Shown here: piece after piece, positions 42,013-51,101 of the stretch
How positions within the stretch are numbered: position 1 is the first letter of the stretch
Layout: each line of letters begins with the position of its first letter
Assembly (NCBI GenBank): GCA_038522735.1
Contig: JBCBJX010000001.1
Coordinates: 32,330-96,329, forward strand
Length of the DNA: 64,000 nucleotides
Origin: JBCBJX01 sp038522735
GTDB taxonomy: Bacteria > Pseudomonadota > Alphaproteobacteria > Caulobacterales > Parvularculaceae
Reading direction: 5' to 3'
The notes under the pieces: model-generated
The model's input: only the letters and a program-made list of their open reading frames with translations
What the model was told of the DNA's origin: nothing
Databases searched by the model: none
Position numbers and translations under genes: made by a program

Positions 42013-43277
42013 GCGAGCGGCCCCAGAGTACGCGCTCGTGCGGAGCGAGCTTTATGAAACGGTTGTGGTCGAAGCGCCCCTCTGAGCAAGTCACACCCCG
42101 CCGGGCCCCGGCGAATTTCGCAAACGCATCGCTGGATTCCGAAGAGCTGCTGGGCCGACCGCCCCGGGCCTTCGACCAGCGCGCCGCCCGACGGTTCGTA
42201 GCCGGCCGGCGGGTGATGATCACCGGCGCCGGCGGCACGATCGGTTCGGAGCTCGTGCGGCAGGTGCTCTCTTTCGAGCCGGCGTCCCTCGCCCTCGTCG
42301 ACAACTCCGAATTCAATCTCTACGAGATTGACTTGGAGCTGAGAGAATCCGGCTCGACCGTTCCGCGATCGACGCATCTGACGGACGTCTGCCGCATCCA
42401 GCACATGCGGCCCCTCTTCCGGAAGACGCAGCCGGAAATCGTCCTCCACGCGGCCGCCCTCAAACACGTTCCGATTGCGGAGGAAAATCCGTGCGCGGCG
42501 GCGCTCACCAACGTTCTCGGCGCGAAGACGGTATTCGACCTTTGCGTCGAGTTCGGTTCGGAGACGGTCGTCTTCATCTCAACCGACAAGGCGGTGAACC
42601 CGTCCTCCATGATGGGGGCGACGAAGCGCATTGCGGAGCTTTACGCCCAGGCCCTCGATGTCAGCCAGGTCGGCTCGCGCTTCGTCACGGTCCGCTTTGG
42701 AAACGTCCTCGGCTCCACGGGTTCCGTAGCACCGCTCTTCCAGCGGCAGATCGCCAAGGGCGGCCCCGTCACCGTGACGCACCCGGATATTTCGCGCTAT
42801 TTCATGACGACCCGCGAGGCGGTGCAGCTTGTCCTGCAGTCAGCGAGCCTCGATCCGAACGAAACCTCCGTGGTTGCCCATGACGGCCGCGTCTTCGTTC
42901 TCGATATGGGCGACCCGATCAAGATCGTCGATCTCGCGCGCCGGATGATCGCGCTCTCGGGCGAGGATGTGGAGATCGCGTTCTCCGGCCTCCGGCCCGG
43001 CGAGAAGCTGTTCGAGGAGCTCTTCCTCGACTCAGACAGGCTGGTGAAGTCGGGGGCCGACGGCGTTCTCCTCGCCTCGCCGGCCATGATCGATCTGCCT
43101 CTCCTCTCCCCGCGCCTCGAAGACGTCATCCGCACCGCCGTCGCGGGCGACGACGCGGCCCTCGCCGAAGCGGTCCATCATCTCGTGCCGGAGTATCGCG
43201 CGCCGGACGGCCCTGCCGCCGAAGCGAACGACAAGAACGCTGAGAGCTCCGAGGCGGAGAATCGCCGAAGGGCCTGA
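42009..43277 (+). CDS. CapD-like nucleotide-sugar 4,6-dehydratase, soluble form
   Basis: A 422-residue enzyme of the CapD/WbpM/PglF family, making UDP-4-keto-6-deoxy-HexNAc type precursors. It has the Rossmann loop ITGAGGTIGSELVRQ near residue 70, HAAALKHVPIAEENP, and VFISTDKAVNPSSMMGATKR near 178-197. The catalytic trio there is of the S/T-M-K type (methionine in the tyrosine place), as in this family. The usual four N-terminal membrane helices are absent: only about 60 polar residues precede the Rossmann fold. GTG at 42009 overlaps the previous stop; ATG 42054 is an alternative. Confidence 0.88.
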   Translation: MSERPQSTRSCGASFMKRLWSKRPSEQVTPRRAPANFANASLDSEELLGRPPRAFDQRAARRFVAGRRVMITGAGGTIGSELVRQVLSFEPASLALVDNSEFNLYEIDLELRESGSTVPRSTHLTDVCRIQHMRPLFRKTQPEIVLHAAALKHVPIAEENPCAAALTNVLGAKTVFDLCVEFGSETVVFISTDKAVNPSSMMGATKRIAELYAQALDVSQVGSRFVTVRFGNVLGSTGSVAPLFQRQIAKGGPVTVTHPDISRYFMTTREAVQLVLQSASLDPNETSVVAHDGRVFVLDMGDPIKIVDLARRMIALSGEDVEIAFSGLRPGEKLFEELFLDSDRLVKSGADGVLLASPAMIDLPLLSPRLEDVIRTAVAGDDAALAEAVHHLVPEYRAPDGPAAEANDKNAESSEAENRRRA

Positions 43278-43369
43278 GCCCGTCTCGCGGATTTCGGGGC
43301 AGACACGAGGCCCGGTTTGCGCTTTAAGCGGCGGCTTTCCTGTCCGCTATTCCGCACCGGAGCCCCGCC

Positions 43370-44944
43370 ATGTCCGACGCCCCCCGCGCCCTCCTCTCCG
43401 TTTCCGACAAGACCGGCCTTGAGACCTTCGCAAAACGCCTGGCGGGCGCGGGCGTCGAACTCGTCTCGACCGGCGGGACGGCGCGGGCTCTGCGCGAAGC
43501 GGAGCTCGCCGTCCGCGACGTCTCGGAACTGACGAACTTCCCGGAGATTATGGACGGGCGGGTGAAAACCCTGCACCCCGGCGTCCACGGCGGGCTGCTC
43601 GCGAAGCGCGACGACGAAGCTCATCTCGCCGCAATGGCCGAGCACGGCATCGGCGCGATCGATCTCCTGGTCGTCAATCTCTACCCGTTCGAGGAGACGC
43701 TGGCAGGCGGCGGCGATTACGCGGCGTGCGTTGAAAACATCGATATCGGCGGGCCGGCGATGATCCGCGCAGCGGCCAAGAACCACGCGCACGTGGCGGT
43801 CGTCATCGATCCGTCTGATTACGATGCGGTTTCTGACGCCATAGAGGCCGCGGGCGCTGTGGACTTGGAAACTCGCAAGCGCCTCGCCGCAAAAGCCTAC
43901 GCCCGCACCGCCGCCTACGATGCGGCGATCTCGAACTGGTTCGCGGAAACCCTCGGCGAAACCACCCCTGCGCGTTGCGCGGTCGCCGGCGAACTCCGCC
44001 AGACGCTCCGCTATGGCGAAAACCCGCATCAGCAGGCGGTGTTTTACATCCACAGGAACGCCCGCCCAGGCGTCGCGACAGCGCGACAGGCTCAGGGCAA
44101 GGAGCTTTCCTACAACAACATCAACGATACGGACGCCGCCTTCGAACTCGCCGCTGATCTGGATGCGGAGAGCCCCGCCGTCGCGATCATCAAGCACGCG
44201 AACCCCTGCGGCGTCGCCCATGGGGCGACCCTTCTTGAGGCTTATGAAAAAGCGCTCCGCTGCGATCCGGTTTCGGCTTTCGGCGGCGTCGTCGCGCTCA
44301 ACCGCCCCCTCGACCTCGCCGCCGCGGAGGCGATCTCGGCGGTCTTTACCGAAGTCATCATCGCGCCGGGCGCCTCGGACGAGGCGCTCGCGCTGATGGC
44401 GAAGAAAAGGAACCTCCGCCTGCTGCTCACCGGCGCGATGCCGAACCCGGACGATGCCCAGATGATGATCCGCTCCGTCTCCGGCGGGTTCTTGGCGCAA
44501 GGACGCGACGCACGCCGCGTCGACGCCGGGGATGTCAAAGTCGTGACGAAACGCGCGCCGAGCGATCAGGAGATGGCGGACCTCCTCTTCGCCTTCCGCG
44601 TCGCCAAGCACGTGAAGTCGAACGCCATCGTCTATACGAAAGACGGCGCGACCGTCGGCGTCGGCGCCGGGCAGATGAGCCGTGTCGACTCATCGCGCAT
44701 CGCAGCCCGCAAAGCCGAGGACGCGGCCGCGGCGGCGAACCTCCCCGAAAGCCTCGCCAAAGGCTCCGTCGTCGCCTCCGACGCGTTTTTCCCGTTTGCG
44801 GACGGTCTGCTCGCGGCGGCGGAGGCCGGCGCGACGGCCGTGATCCAGCCGGGCGGCTCCGTCCGGGACGAGGAGGTGATCGCCGCAGCCGACGATGCGG
44901 GCCTCGCGATGGTCGTCACCGGCGTGCGGCACTTCCGGCACTAA
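43370..44944 (+). CDS. purH: Bifunctional AICAR formyltransferase/IMP cyclohydrolase
   Basis: A 524-residue enzyme for the last two steps of IMP synthesis. The N-terminal MGS-like cyclohydrolase domain (about 1-190) shows [40 protein letters not shown] and [10 protein letters not shown]. The C-terminal transformylase has [27 protein letters not shown] with the catalytic lysine and histidine, [12 protein letters not shown] and the end [10 protein letters not shown]. Length is standard. The heparinase-like gene two places upstream of purH is a recurrent alphaproteobacterial neighbour. Confidence 0.97.
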   Translation: MSDAPRALLSVSDKTGLETFAKRLAGAGVELVSTGGTARALREAELAVRDVSELTNFPEIMDGRVKTLHPGVHGGLLAKRDDEAHLAAMAEHGIGAIDLLVVNLYPFEETLAGGGDYAACVENIDIGGPAMIRAAAKNHAHVAVVIDPSDYDAVSDAIEAAGAVDLETRKRLAAKAYARTAAYDAAISNWFAETLGETTPARCAVAGELRQTLRYGENPHQQAVFYIHRNARPGVATARQAQGKELSYNNINDTDAAFELAADLDAESPAVAIIKHANPCGVAHGATLLEAYEKALRCDPVSAFGGVVALNRPLDLAAAEAISAVFTEVIIAPGASDEALALMAKKRNLRLLLTGAMPNPDDAQMMIRSVSGGFLAQGRDARRVDAGDVKVVTKRAPSDQEMADLLFAFRVAKHVKSNAIVYTKDGATVGVGAGQMSRVDSSRIAARKAEDAAAAANLPESLAKGSVVASDAFFPFADGLLAAAEAGATAVIQPGGSVRDEEVIAAADDAGLAMVVTGVRHFRH

Positions 44945-45012
44945 CGGGCGCAGGATCGGCGCGTGGAGCGAGGCGGCACCTTGCTCGGGGGCGACGAAAC
45001 CGCCGGCCCCGG

Positions 45013-45030
45013 GCGTCAACGCTCTGTCAC
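45013..45030 (+). promoter_or_regulatory. Candidate PHO box upstream of the secreted phosphoesterase
   Basis: GCGTCAACGCTCTGTCAC: second half-site CTGTCAC is a perfect match to the PhoB half consensus, the first (GCGTCAA) keeps GTCA, and the period is 11 bp. It ends 22 bases before the ATG at 45053, so the transcript would be nearly leaderless if used. Confidence 0.5.
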
Positions 45031-45052
45031 GGTCGTGCGTTACCTTCTGACG

Positions 45053-46492
45053 ATGCTTAAAAACACCACCGCCGCCATCATCGCCTCGTTCGCCGTCCTC
45101 GCCGCCGCGCCGGCGCTCCATCCGGCCGATGACGCCGATCTCGCGCAGCCGCCCTGGCAAAAAGCGACCGGTTGGCCGGATCGGATCGTCATCACGCTTC
45201 CCAAAGCCCCGCAGACGAGCTTCGCCATCACCTGGCGGACAGACGCCTCGGTTACGGAAACCGTCGCAGAAATTGTCGAGGCCAGCGACGACGCCCGGTT
45301 TGATCTGAACGCCGAAACGGCGCCGGCCAAGACCGAGGCGCTCAACCTGCAGTCGATGGATGCGTTCGGCGAGACGCTGACGCTGAAATCCAACGCAGGC
45401 TTGCCGCCGACGCATTTCCATTCGGTGGTGTTCGAGGGGCTGAAGCCGGATACGATCTACGCCTATCGCGTGAAAGGGGCTGGCGATCAGTGGTCAGAGT
45501 GGTTGCAGACGCGCACGGCCGCCGAGGATGGGCCTGTTTCGTTCATTTATCTCGGCGACGCGCAGAACGCAGTGCGCTCCCATTGGTCCCGCATCATTCG
45601 CGCTGGTTTTCAGGATGCGCCTAAGGCGGACTTCATCCTGCACGCCGGCGATCTCGTCAACAATCCGTCCCGCGACCTTGAATGGGGCGAGTGGTTTGAC
45701 GCCACAGGCTTCATCCACGGCATGATCCCGGCGGTTCCGGTCGCCGGCAACCATGAGTACCAGCGACTGAATATGCCGGAAGCGGAGCAGAGCCGCCTGC
45801 TTACCATTCTCTGGCGGCCCCAGTTCACCTTGAAGGAGGAGCCGAGCCTCGACGACGACCTGCAGGAAGTCGTCTACGATATGCGGTACTCCGACGATCT
45901 TCATATCTTCGTTATTTCAACACAGAACCCGAAGATCGAACAGCAGGCCGCCTGGCTTGATAAAAAGCTTGCTGAAAGCGACGCCCGCTGGAAAATCGTC
46001 TCCATGCACCACCCGATTTTCTCATCGGGAGACGGCCGTGACAGCCCCGATCGCCGCGCGGCGCTTCTGCCGGTGATCAACAGGCACAAGGTCGATCTCG
46101 TGCTGCAGGGGCATGACCACACGTACGCGCGCGGCGTCATCGGTCAGACACCGGAACGGATCAGCTTCGGAGCCAAGGGCGGCAAGATCGATACAATGTT
46201 CGTAAACTCGGTCAGCGGCCCAAAGCAGTACTCGTTCCAGGAAGACGGATGGGATGGATACGCTGAAGACGGGGTCGCCCTATTGCGAAAGGGCGAGAAC
46301 ACCCAGTTCTACCAGATCATCACTGTCGATGGCGACGAGCTGACTTATGTGGCGCGAACGGCCACTGGCGCGCTCTATGATGATTTCGTCATGAGCAAGA
46401 ACCGCCGCGGCGTGAAGAAAATCATCCGTGGATCAAAAAGCACCATGGACGAGCGGTCGTTTGACAACACAGGCGCTTACGAAAAACCGTAA
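45053..46492 (+). CDS. Secreted metallophosphoesterase (purple-acid-phosphatase-like)
   Basis: A 479-residue exported phosphoesterase. Signal peptide about residues 1-20 (AAIIASFAVLAAAPA). Residues about 45-155 form a fibronectin-III-like purple-acid-phosphatase N-domain, ending GLKPDTIYAYRVKGAG. The metallophosphoesterase core has the five usual blocks: YLGDAQN near 165, HAGDLVN near 200, AGNHEYQ near 231, MHHPIF near 320 and GHDHTYARG near 352. The start at 45053 follows the signal-peptide rule; upstream frame lacks it. A candidate PHO box lies just upstream, consistent with phosphate scavenging. Substrate not defined. Confidence 0.9.
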   Translation: MLKNTTAAIIASFAVLAAAPALHPADDADLAQPPWQKATGWPDRIVITLPKAPQTSFAITWRTDASVTETVAEIVEASDDARFDLNAETAPAKTEALNLQSMDAFGETLTLKSNAGLPPTHFHSVVFEGLKPDTIYAYRVKGAGDQWSEWLQTRTAAEDGPVSFIYLGDAQNAVRSHWSRIIRAGFQDAPKADFILHAGDLVNNPSRDLEWGEWFDATGFIHGMIPAVPVAGNHEYQRLNMPEAEQSRLLTILWRPQFTLKEEPSLDDDLQEVVYDMRYSDDLHIFVISTQNPKIEQQAAWLDKKLAESDARWKIVSMHHPIFSSGDGRDSPDRRAALLPVINRHKVDLVLQGHDHTYARGVIGQTPERISFGAKGGKIDTMFVNSVSGPKQYSFQEDGWDGYAEDGVALLRKGENTQFYQIITVDGDELTYVARTATGALYDDFVMSKNRRGVKKIIRGSKSTMDERSFDNTGAYEKP

Positions 46493-46519
46493 GCCGCTCA
46501 GCTGGCGGCTCTTCGCGGA

Positions 46520-47587
46520 TCAGGCCGGGTCAGTTCGCCTCGCCTGCCCCTCGACCCCCAGCGCGTCGCGCCGTTCCCGCCAGCGGCGGCGCGCGAGGGC
46601 TTGCATGTCTTCCACCGTGTCGAACTCGTCGGTGATTTCGAGGCCGATGAGCGTCTCGACGACATCCTCCAATGTCACCAGTCCCTGAACCGTTCCGTAC
46701 TCATCGACGATGAGCGCGATGTGGCTTTTTTCATGGAGCAGACGATCGAAAGCGTCCGCAGCGGAAAGCGAGTCCGGGATCGCCGGAAGGACGCGCAGAT
46801 GCGCGTCGAGCCGTTCATCATGGCGGTCGGCGGCGAGAGCGGCGAAGAGATCGGCCTTGACGACGTAGCCTTCGATCGCATCGGCTCCGCCTCCGTAAAG
46901 GGGTATGCGTGAAAAGGGCTGGTCCGCATGAGCCTCGAAAAATGCGCTCACCGTCATCTCCCGCGGAGCGGAAAAGATGACGGGGCGCGGGGTCATGATG
47001 TCGCGAACGAAAAGATTCGTCAGCTTCATGACGTTCCGGATGACCCGGCGCTCCCGGTCATGCAGAGCGCCCTCCTCCGCGCCGAGATCAGCCATAGCCG
47101 TCACCTCTTCGCGCGAGACGTCGGGGCCCGCATCCCTGGGCGACACCAGACGCGTCAACTGTTCCGAGACAAGAACGATCGGATGGAGCGCGACCGACAG
47201 CCAGGAGATGAGGACGCCCATGGTCGGCGCAAGCCGCTTCCAGTGAGCCGCGCCGAGGGACTTCGGGATGATCTCCGAAAAGACAAGAATAAGGAGGGTC
47301 AGTACGCCGGAAGTAACGCCGAGATAGGCGCTTCCAAAGACGGCGGCCGACTGGGCGCCGACCCCCGCAGCCCCGACCGTGTGCGCGATCGTATTGGCGG
47401 TGAGAATCGCCGCCAGCGGCCGGTCGAGATTGTCGTAGAGCCGCTTCAGCGCGGTCGCGCCGGCTGTCCCGCGCTTTTCAAGGGCGGCGATATAGGCGGG
47501 CCGGGTCGAAAGGAGCGTCGCCTCCGCGATGGAACAGAAGAACGAGACGCCGAGGGCGAGGGCGAGATAGGCGAGGAGCAAAAGCAT
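46520..47587 (-). CDS. CNNM/CorC-type transmembrane protein with CBS domains
   Basis: A 355-residue protein of the hemolysin-C/CNNM transporter family. The N-terminal CNNM domain has about four helices (residues 1-145: LLLLAYLALALGVSFFCSIAE, ILVFSEIIPKSLG). Then come two CBS domains (about 195-315): VRDIMTPRPVIFSAP, SRIPLYGG, and ALIVDEYGTVQGLVTLEDVVETLIG. The CorC_HlyC C-terminal domain is short or missing. Magnesium or cobalt efflux is the usual role. It is convergent with the phosphoesterase across 27 bp, which hold a small AGCCGC/GCGGCT hairpin. Confidence 0.9.
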   Translation of the reverse strand: MLLLLAYLALALGVSFFCSIAEATLLSTRPAYIAALEKRGTAGATALKRLYDNLDRPLAAILTANTIAHTVGAAGVGAQSAAVFGSAYLGVTSGVLTLLILVFSEIIPKSLGAAHWKRLAPTMGVLISWLSVALHPIVLVSEQLTRLVSPRDAGPDVSREEVTAMADLGAEEGALHDRERRVIRNVMKLTNLFVRDIMTPRPVIFSAPREMTVSAFFEAHADQPFSRIPLYGGGADAIEGYVVKADLFAALAADRHDERLDAHLRVLPAIPDSLSAADAFDRLLHEKSHIALIVDEYGTVQGLVTLEDVVETLIGLEITDEFDTVEDMQALARRRWRERRDALGVEGQARRTDPA

Positions 47588-47617
47588 CCGTTGACTGTAG
47601 GCGGCGGCCCCCTGCCG

Positions 47618-47791
47618 GTCGAGTTATGCGCCGCCGGCGCCGCGGCGCGTCTCGCCGGGAGAACCCTCGACACGGCGGACGGCCTCATCCTCGGAACCGC
47701 CCTCGTCCTCGGGCTGGCCGTCGTCACACGGAACGAAAAGGATGTCGGGGGGCTTGGGGTGGCGACGTTGAACCCGTGGACGGACCGGTAA
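47618..47791 (+). pseudogene. C-terminal remnant of a VapC/FitB-type PIN-domain toxin
   Basis: In one plus-strand frame the last about 57 codons read like the end of a PIN RNase: VELCAAGAAARLAGRTLD, TADGLILGTALVLGLAV, VTRNEKDVGGLGV, ATLNPW. The DGLI...T-AL-HG-like pattern with VTRN and NPW is diagnostic of VapC/FitB C-termini. Upstream the frame runs straight into the antisense of the CNNM gene, so the N-terminal half with the first catalytic acids is missing. No antitoxin gene is adjacent. This is a truncated remnant, not a working toxin. Confidence 0.7.
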
Positions 47792-48067
47792 GGGTGTTCA
47801 TGACCGGTCGGGGCGCCCAGGCCGCGCCCTACGCAACAGGTTTTCGCAACAGCTAAACCCTTGGAATCATTCGCATTAAGAATGCTTGTGGAGAAACGAC
47901 CGTTTTTGCAACGATGGTTTAGCCGATGGAATGCGGGGCTGAATGTCGGTTTTTGGCCCAGAGCGGTCTCTAGCCGAGCGGCGGGAAGCGCCCCAAAATG
48001 GACGCCTGCAGCCATAGGAGGAAACCTTCAAAAGAGGGTATCTGATTGAACGGAGCGGAATGGCAAT
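47792..48067. other. AT-richer intergenic stretch, no gene seen
   Basis: No supported gene on either strand. The base composition drops after about 47830. GAATGTCGGTTTTTGGCCC (47941-47959) followed by AGAGCGGTC resembles a degenerate copy of a short imperfect palindrome seen between genes in many proteobacteria. The ribosome-binding region of the next gene is at its right end. Confidence 0.4.
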
Positions 48068-48424
48068 ATGGATACATCACGCACCATCGCGTCCATAATG
48101 GGCCCCACAATCATGGCTGCAACTGCGTTGGAGAGCGTCAATTTTCATATCTTTGAGGGCATCCATCCCACAACAGTGTTTAACAATGGACTTGCTTGGT
48201 TCATAGGTGGCCTCGCCACTGTTCGCTTTCATAATACGTGGATGCGCGATTGGCGCGTGCTCGTGACCCTCCTCGGATGGGTTTCGATTTTCGCGGGGTT
48301 GTCTCGGATGGTCTTTCCAGACGCTCCGCAGCCAGATGCAAATCTAGGCACGTACATTGTAATCGGATTGCTATTTCTCACCGCGACTTTGATCACTTGG
48401 AAGGCGTATCTCACCAACGGTTAG
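48068..48424 (+). CDS. Small four-helix membrane protein, AT-richer
   Basis: A 118-residue hydrophobic protein with segments near 9-25, 41-55, 63-82 and 92-111. It opens MDTSRTIASIMGPTIMAATA and contains VRFHNTWMRDWRVLVTLLGW then GLSRMVFPDAP. This pattern is familiar from short uncharacterised bacterial membrane proteins, but I assign no function. It and its flanks are visibly less GC-rich than the surroundings and follow a decayed PIN gene, suggesting a small acquired segment. Confidence 0.75.
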   Translation: MDTSRTIASIMGPTIMAATALESVNFHIFEGIHPTTVFNNGLAWFIGGLATVRFHNTWMRDWRVLVTLLGWVSIFAGLSRMVFPDAPQPDANLGTYIVIGLLFLTATLITWKAYLTNG

Positions 48425-48609
48425 GGTTGACGGGTTGTGCGCCTCGCCCCCGCTCGGGCCAATTTTCCAAAATGTCACTCATCGACTGGCGGCCTTAACT
48501 CGCCCAACCAGGACCCTGATCGAGTTCACTCCTCTGGCCGTTTCTGGCGAAAAACCGCCGTTTGACACGGCTGAATTTTCGACAACGTTTATAGTACGCG
48601 CACGCCCCA

Positions 48610-49473
48610 CTACCCCGCCGCCAGCATCGTATTCCGCAGCAGGTTCGCGATCGTCATCGGCCCGACGCCGCCCGGCACGGGGGTGATCGCGGAGGCGCGT
48701 TCCGCGGCTTCATCGAATGAGACGTCGCCGACGAGCCTGGTCTTGCCCTCGCCCTTTTCCGGCGCATCGACGCGGTTGATGCCGATGTCGACGACAATGG
48801 CCCCCTCCTTCACCCATTCGCCGCGGATCATTTCGGGGCGTCCGACGGCGGCGCAGAGAATGTCCGCCTGCAAACAAAGGCCGGGCAGGTCGTAGGAGCG
48901 CGAGTGCGCGGTCGTCACAGTACAGTTTTCTTCAAGGAGCAGCTGGGCGAGGGGTTTGCCGACGAGGATAGAGCGCCCGACCACCAGCGCGTTGGCGCCC
49001 GCGATATTCTCCCGCACGGATTTGATGAGCTGCACCGAGCCCATGGGCGTGCAGGGGCGCAGACCCGGCCGGCCGAGGGCGAGCGCGCCGGCGCTCGTCT
49101 GCGTCAGGCCGTCCACGTCCTTTTCCGGCGAGATCTCCTCGATCACCCGCGCCTCGTTGATGTGCTTCGGCAGCGGCAGTTGAACCAATATACCGTGCAC
49201 GGCGGGGTCGGCGTTCAGCTGGCGGACGAGGGCGGCGACCTCGGCCTCGCTCGTCTCCGCCGGCAGGCGATGTTCGAAGGAGGCCATGCCGACCTCCTCG
49301 GTGAATTTCACCTTATTGCGCACATAGACCTGGCTCGCCGGGTCGTCGCCGACGAGGACGACCGCGAGGCCGGGCTTCGATTTCCCGGCGGCGATGCGGG
49401 CGGCGACCTGCTCGGCCACCTCGGCGCGCAGGCGCGCCGCTTCGGCCTTTCCGTCGATGATGCGCGCGGTCAT
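48610..49473 (-). CDS. folD: Bifunctional methylenetetrahydrofolate dehydrogenase/cyclohydrolase
   Basis: A 287-residue NADP-dependent enzyme converting 5,10-methylene-THF to 10-formyl-THF, feeding purine synthesis (see purH). Motifs: [19 protein letters not shown] with the catalytic lysine, [52 protein letters not shown], and [18 protein letters not shown]. Length is typical. It follows yggT by 22 bp on the same strand. Confidence 0.96.
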   Translation of the reverse strand: MTARIIDGKAEAARLRAEVAEQVAARIAAGKSKPGLAVVLVGDDPASQVYVRNKVKFTEEVGMASFEHRLPAETSEAEVAALVRQLNADPAVHGILVQLPLPKHINEARVIEEISPEKDVDGLTQTSAGALALGRPGLRPCTPMGSVQLIKSVRENIAGANALVVGRSILVGKPLAQLLLEENCTVTTAHSRSYDLPGLCLQADILCAAVGRPEMIRGEWVKEGAIVVDIGINRVDAPEKGEGKTRLVGDVSFDEAAERASAITPVPGGVGPMTIANLLRNTMLAAG

Positions 49474-49495
49474 GGCCTCCTCCCGTCCGCCGTCT

Positions 49496-49798
49496 CTAGA
49501 ACCGTCCGTCGAGCAGCGGCCCGAGGAAATATCCGCGCACGCCCCAGATGAGGATGAGGAGAATGAGCGGCGAGAGGTCGAGCCCGCCCACGGAGGGAAG
49601 GAACCGCCGGATTGGGGCGAGAAACGGCTCGGTGATCGCCTGCAGGGTGTTCCAGATCGTCCGCGCGAAGTCGTTGTGCTGATTGACGACGCCGAAGGCG
49701 AGCAGCCAGCTCATGATGACGCCGGCGATGATCGCGATCTGCAGAACGCCGAGCAGATGGTAGAAGACGAAGGCGATGAAGCCGATCAGATTGGCCAT
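49496..49798 (-). CDS. YggT family membrane protein
   Basis: A 100-residue integral membrane protein with two pairs of hydrophobic helices (about 3-35 and 66-95). It has the YggT hallmarks: [24 protein letters not shown] and [10 protein letters not shown]. The family is linked to cell-shape and chromosome-distribution phenotypes, with no fixed biochemical role. The ATG at 49798 ([10 protein letters not shown]) was chosen because the longer upstream frame runs through the tRNA gene. It precedes folD on the minus strand. Confidence 0.92.
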   Translation of the reverse strand: MANLIGFIAFVFYHLLGVLQIAIIAGVIMSWLLAFGVVNQHNDFARTIWNTLQAITEPFLAPIRRFLPSVGGLDLSPLILLILIWGVRGYFLGPLLDGRF

Positions 49799-49927
49799 GG
49801 TCGAAGGCGGGTCCTTTCCGTGCTTTTGCGACCATATATGGCGGGTCGGCGCGCGATGCACGTAGGCCCAGTTCTGATTGACAAGCCCTGCGCCGGAGCC
49901 TACTCGCTTCGCTCCCAAATCCGGATC

Positions 49928-50003
<76 letters not shown>

Positions 50004-50248
50004 AATTCCACAATTGAAAATCGATGTCGCCTCGGTCCGACCGACGGCGCTGGGCGCCCCTGTCGCCAGCCGTCCGCGCAACGGACTGGACGCCCTCCAG
50101 CGGGCGACCCGCGTCGGTCCGCCTTTACCGAATTGCAGGGCGGGTCGCTCTAGAACCGTCACGCTTGCGCGAGGGGAGCGGGGCGGCCTTTGACTCGGCC
50201 GAATCGCAGCGCATGTGTCGGAGCCGGAACCATCGGAAAGGCGCGCTT

Positions 50249-50509
50249 ATGGACGGCGATCGGTCGCATAACTCACTGGATACGGACTTCGAAACGGGCT
50301 CGCGCACGGTTTACGTGCGGACAGTGGCTGTCGAGGACGTGCTCCATGAGATCGCGGATGATCCCGATTTCGAGCTTGTCGCCGCCGACACCGACACGCT
50401 CTACGCGGTGCACGCGACCGACGGCTCCCGGCTCGCCCTCGTCTCAGACCGCGAGACGGCGTTCGCCGCGGCGCGCATGTACGATATGGCGCCCGTCAGC
50501 GTTCACTAG
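50249..50509 (+). CDS. DUF1150 family protein
   Basis: An 86-residue alphaproteobacterial protein. It shows the family pattern: YVRTVAVEDVLHEI, LYAVHATDGSRLALVSDRET, AFAAARMYDMAPVSVH at the end. DUF1150 proteins often sit with small heat-shock or stress genes; function is unestablished. The start at 50249 (MDGDRSH) lies seven bases after AAAGG, and the longer upstream frame crosses untranslated sequence next to the tRNA. The 245-bp gap from the tRNA shows no other gene. Confidence 0.85.
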   Translation: MDGDRSHNSLDTDFETGSRTVYVRTVAVEDVLHEIADDPDFELVAADTDTLYAVHATDGSRLALVSDRETAFAAARMYDMAPVSVH

Positions 50510-50530
50510 ACGACGGATTTACAGGATTAT

Positions 50531-50998
50531 TTAAGCCGCGTGCGAGGCCTGGTGCTCGACCAGCACGGCGTGCATGGCGTCTGCGGTTTCGGCGTTCTTG
50601 AGGGCGGCCACCACCGACTTGTCGCGGAAAAACCGCGCGATTTTCGCAAGCGCCCTCAGGTGGTCGGATCCCGCCTCTTCCGGCGCGAACAGGACGAAGG
50701 CGAGGTGTACCGGTTGGCTGTCCACGGCTTCAAAATCGAGAGCCGGGTCGAACTGCGCCACAGCACCGATCATCCGATCGAGATGCGGCAGCCGCGCGTG
50801 GGGGACCGCGACGCCGCCGCCGAGCGCGGTCGAGCCCAGGCGCTCTCGCTCCAGAAGCGCGTCGAGAATATCCTGCGCCGATGATCCCGCATCGCCCGCG
50901 ACCGCTTCGGCGATCATCCGGAACGCCTCGCGCTGACACCGCGCTTTGACGCGGGGCAGGATATGCCGCCGCGCCAGCAGGGTCTCTAAATCAAACAT
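50531..50998 (-). CDS. ptsN: PTS IIA-like nitrogen-regulatory protein
   Basis: A 155-residue EIIA-Ntr protein of the nitrogen phosphotransferase system. The phosphorylated histidine is H67 in GGGVAVPHARLPHLD; the HLAFVLFAPEEAGSDHLRALA segment is typical. It regulates potassium, nitrogen and stress functions. Start at 50998 (MFDLETLLAR). It is the last gene of the rnd-lpt-rpoN-hpf block, separated from hpf by 103 bp. hprK, at the other end of the window, acts in the same phosphotransfer chain. Confidence 0.95.
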   Translation of the reverse strand: MFDLETLLARRHILPRVKARCQREAFRMIAEAVAGDAGSSAQDILDALLERERLGSTALGGGVAVPHARLPHLDRMIGAVAQFDPALDFEAVDSQPVHLAFVLFAPEEAGSDHLRALAKIARFFRDKSVVAALKNAETADAMHAVLVEHQASHAA

Positions 50999-51101
50999 AC
51001 CACTACGACCGTCTGCTTCTCCGGGGACGGCGACGACGGCGCGCCGCGCCGAAGGCCTCCCGTGTGAACGCCGCTTTGCAATCGCGGCGCCGTCGCCGGC
51101 C

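Noticed and set aside
50004..50248. Possible small gene between tRNA-Ala and DUF1150
   Set aside because: Open frames here are short, overlap the tRNA, and have no start context or motif.
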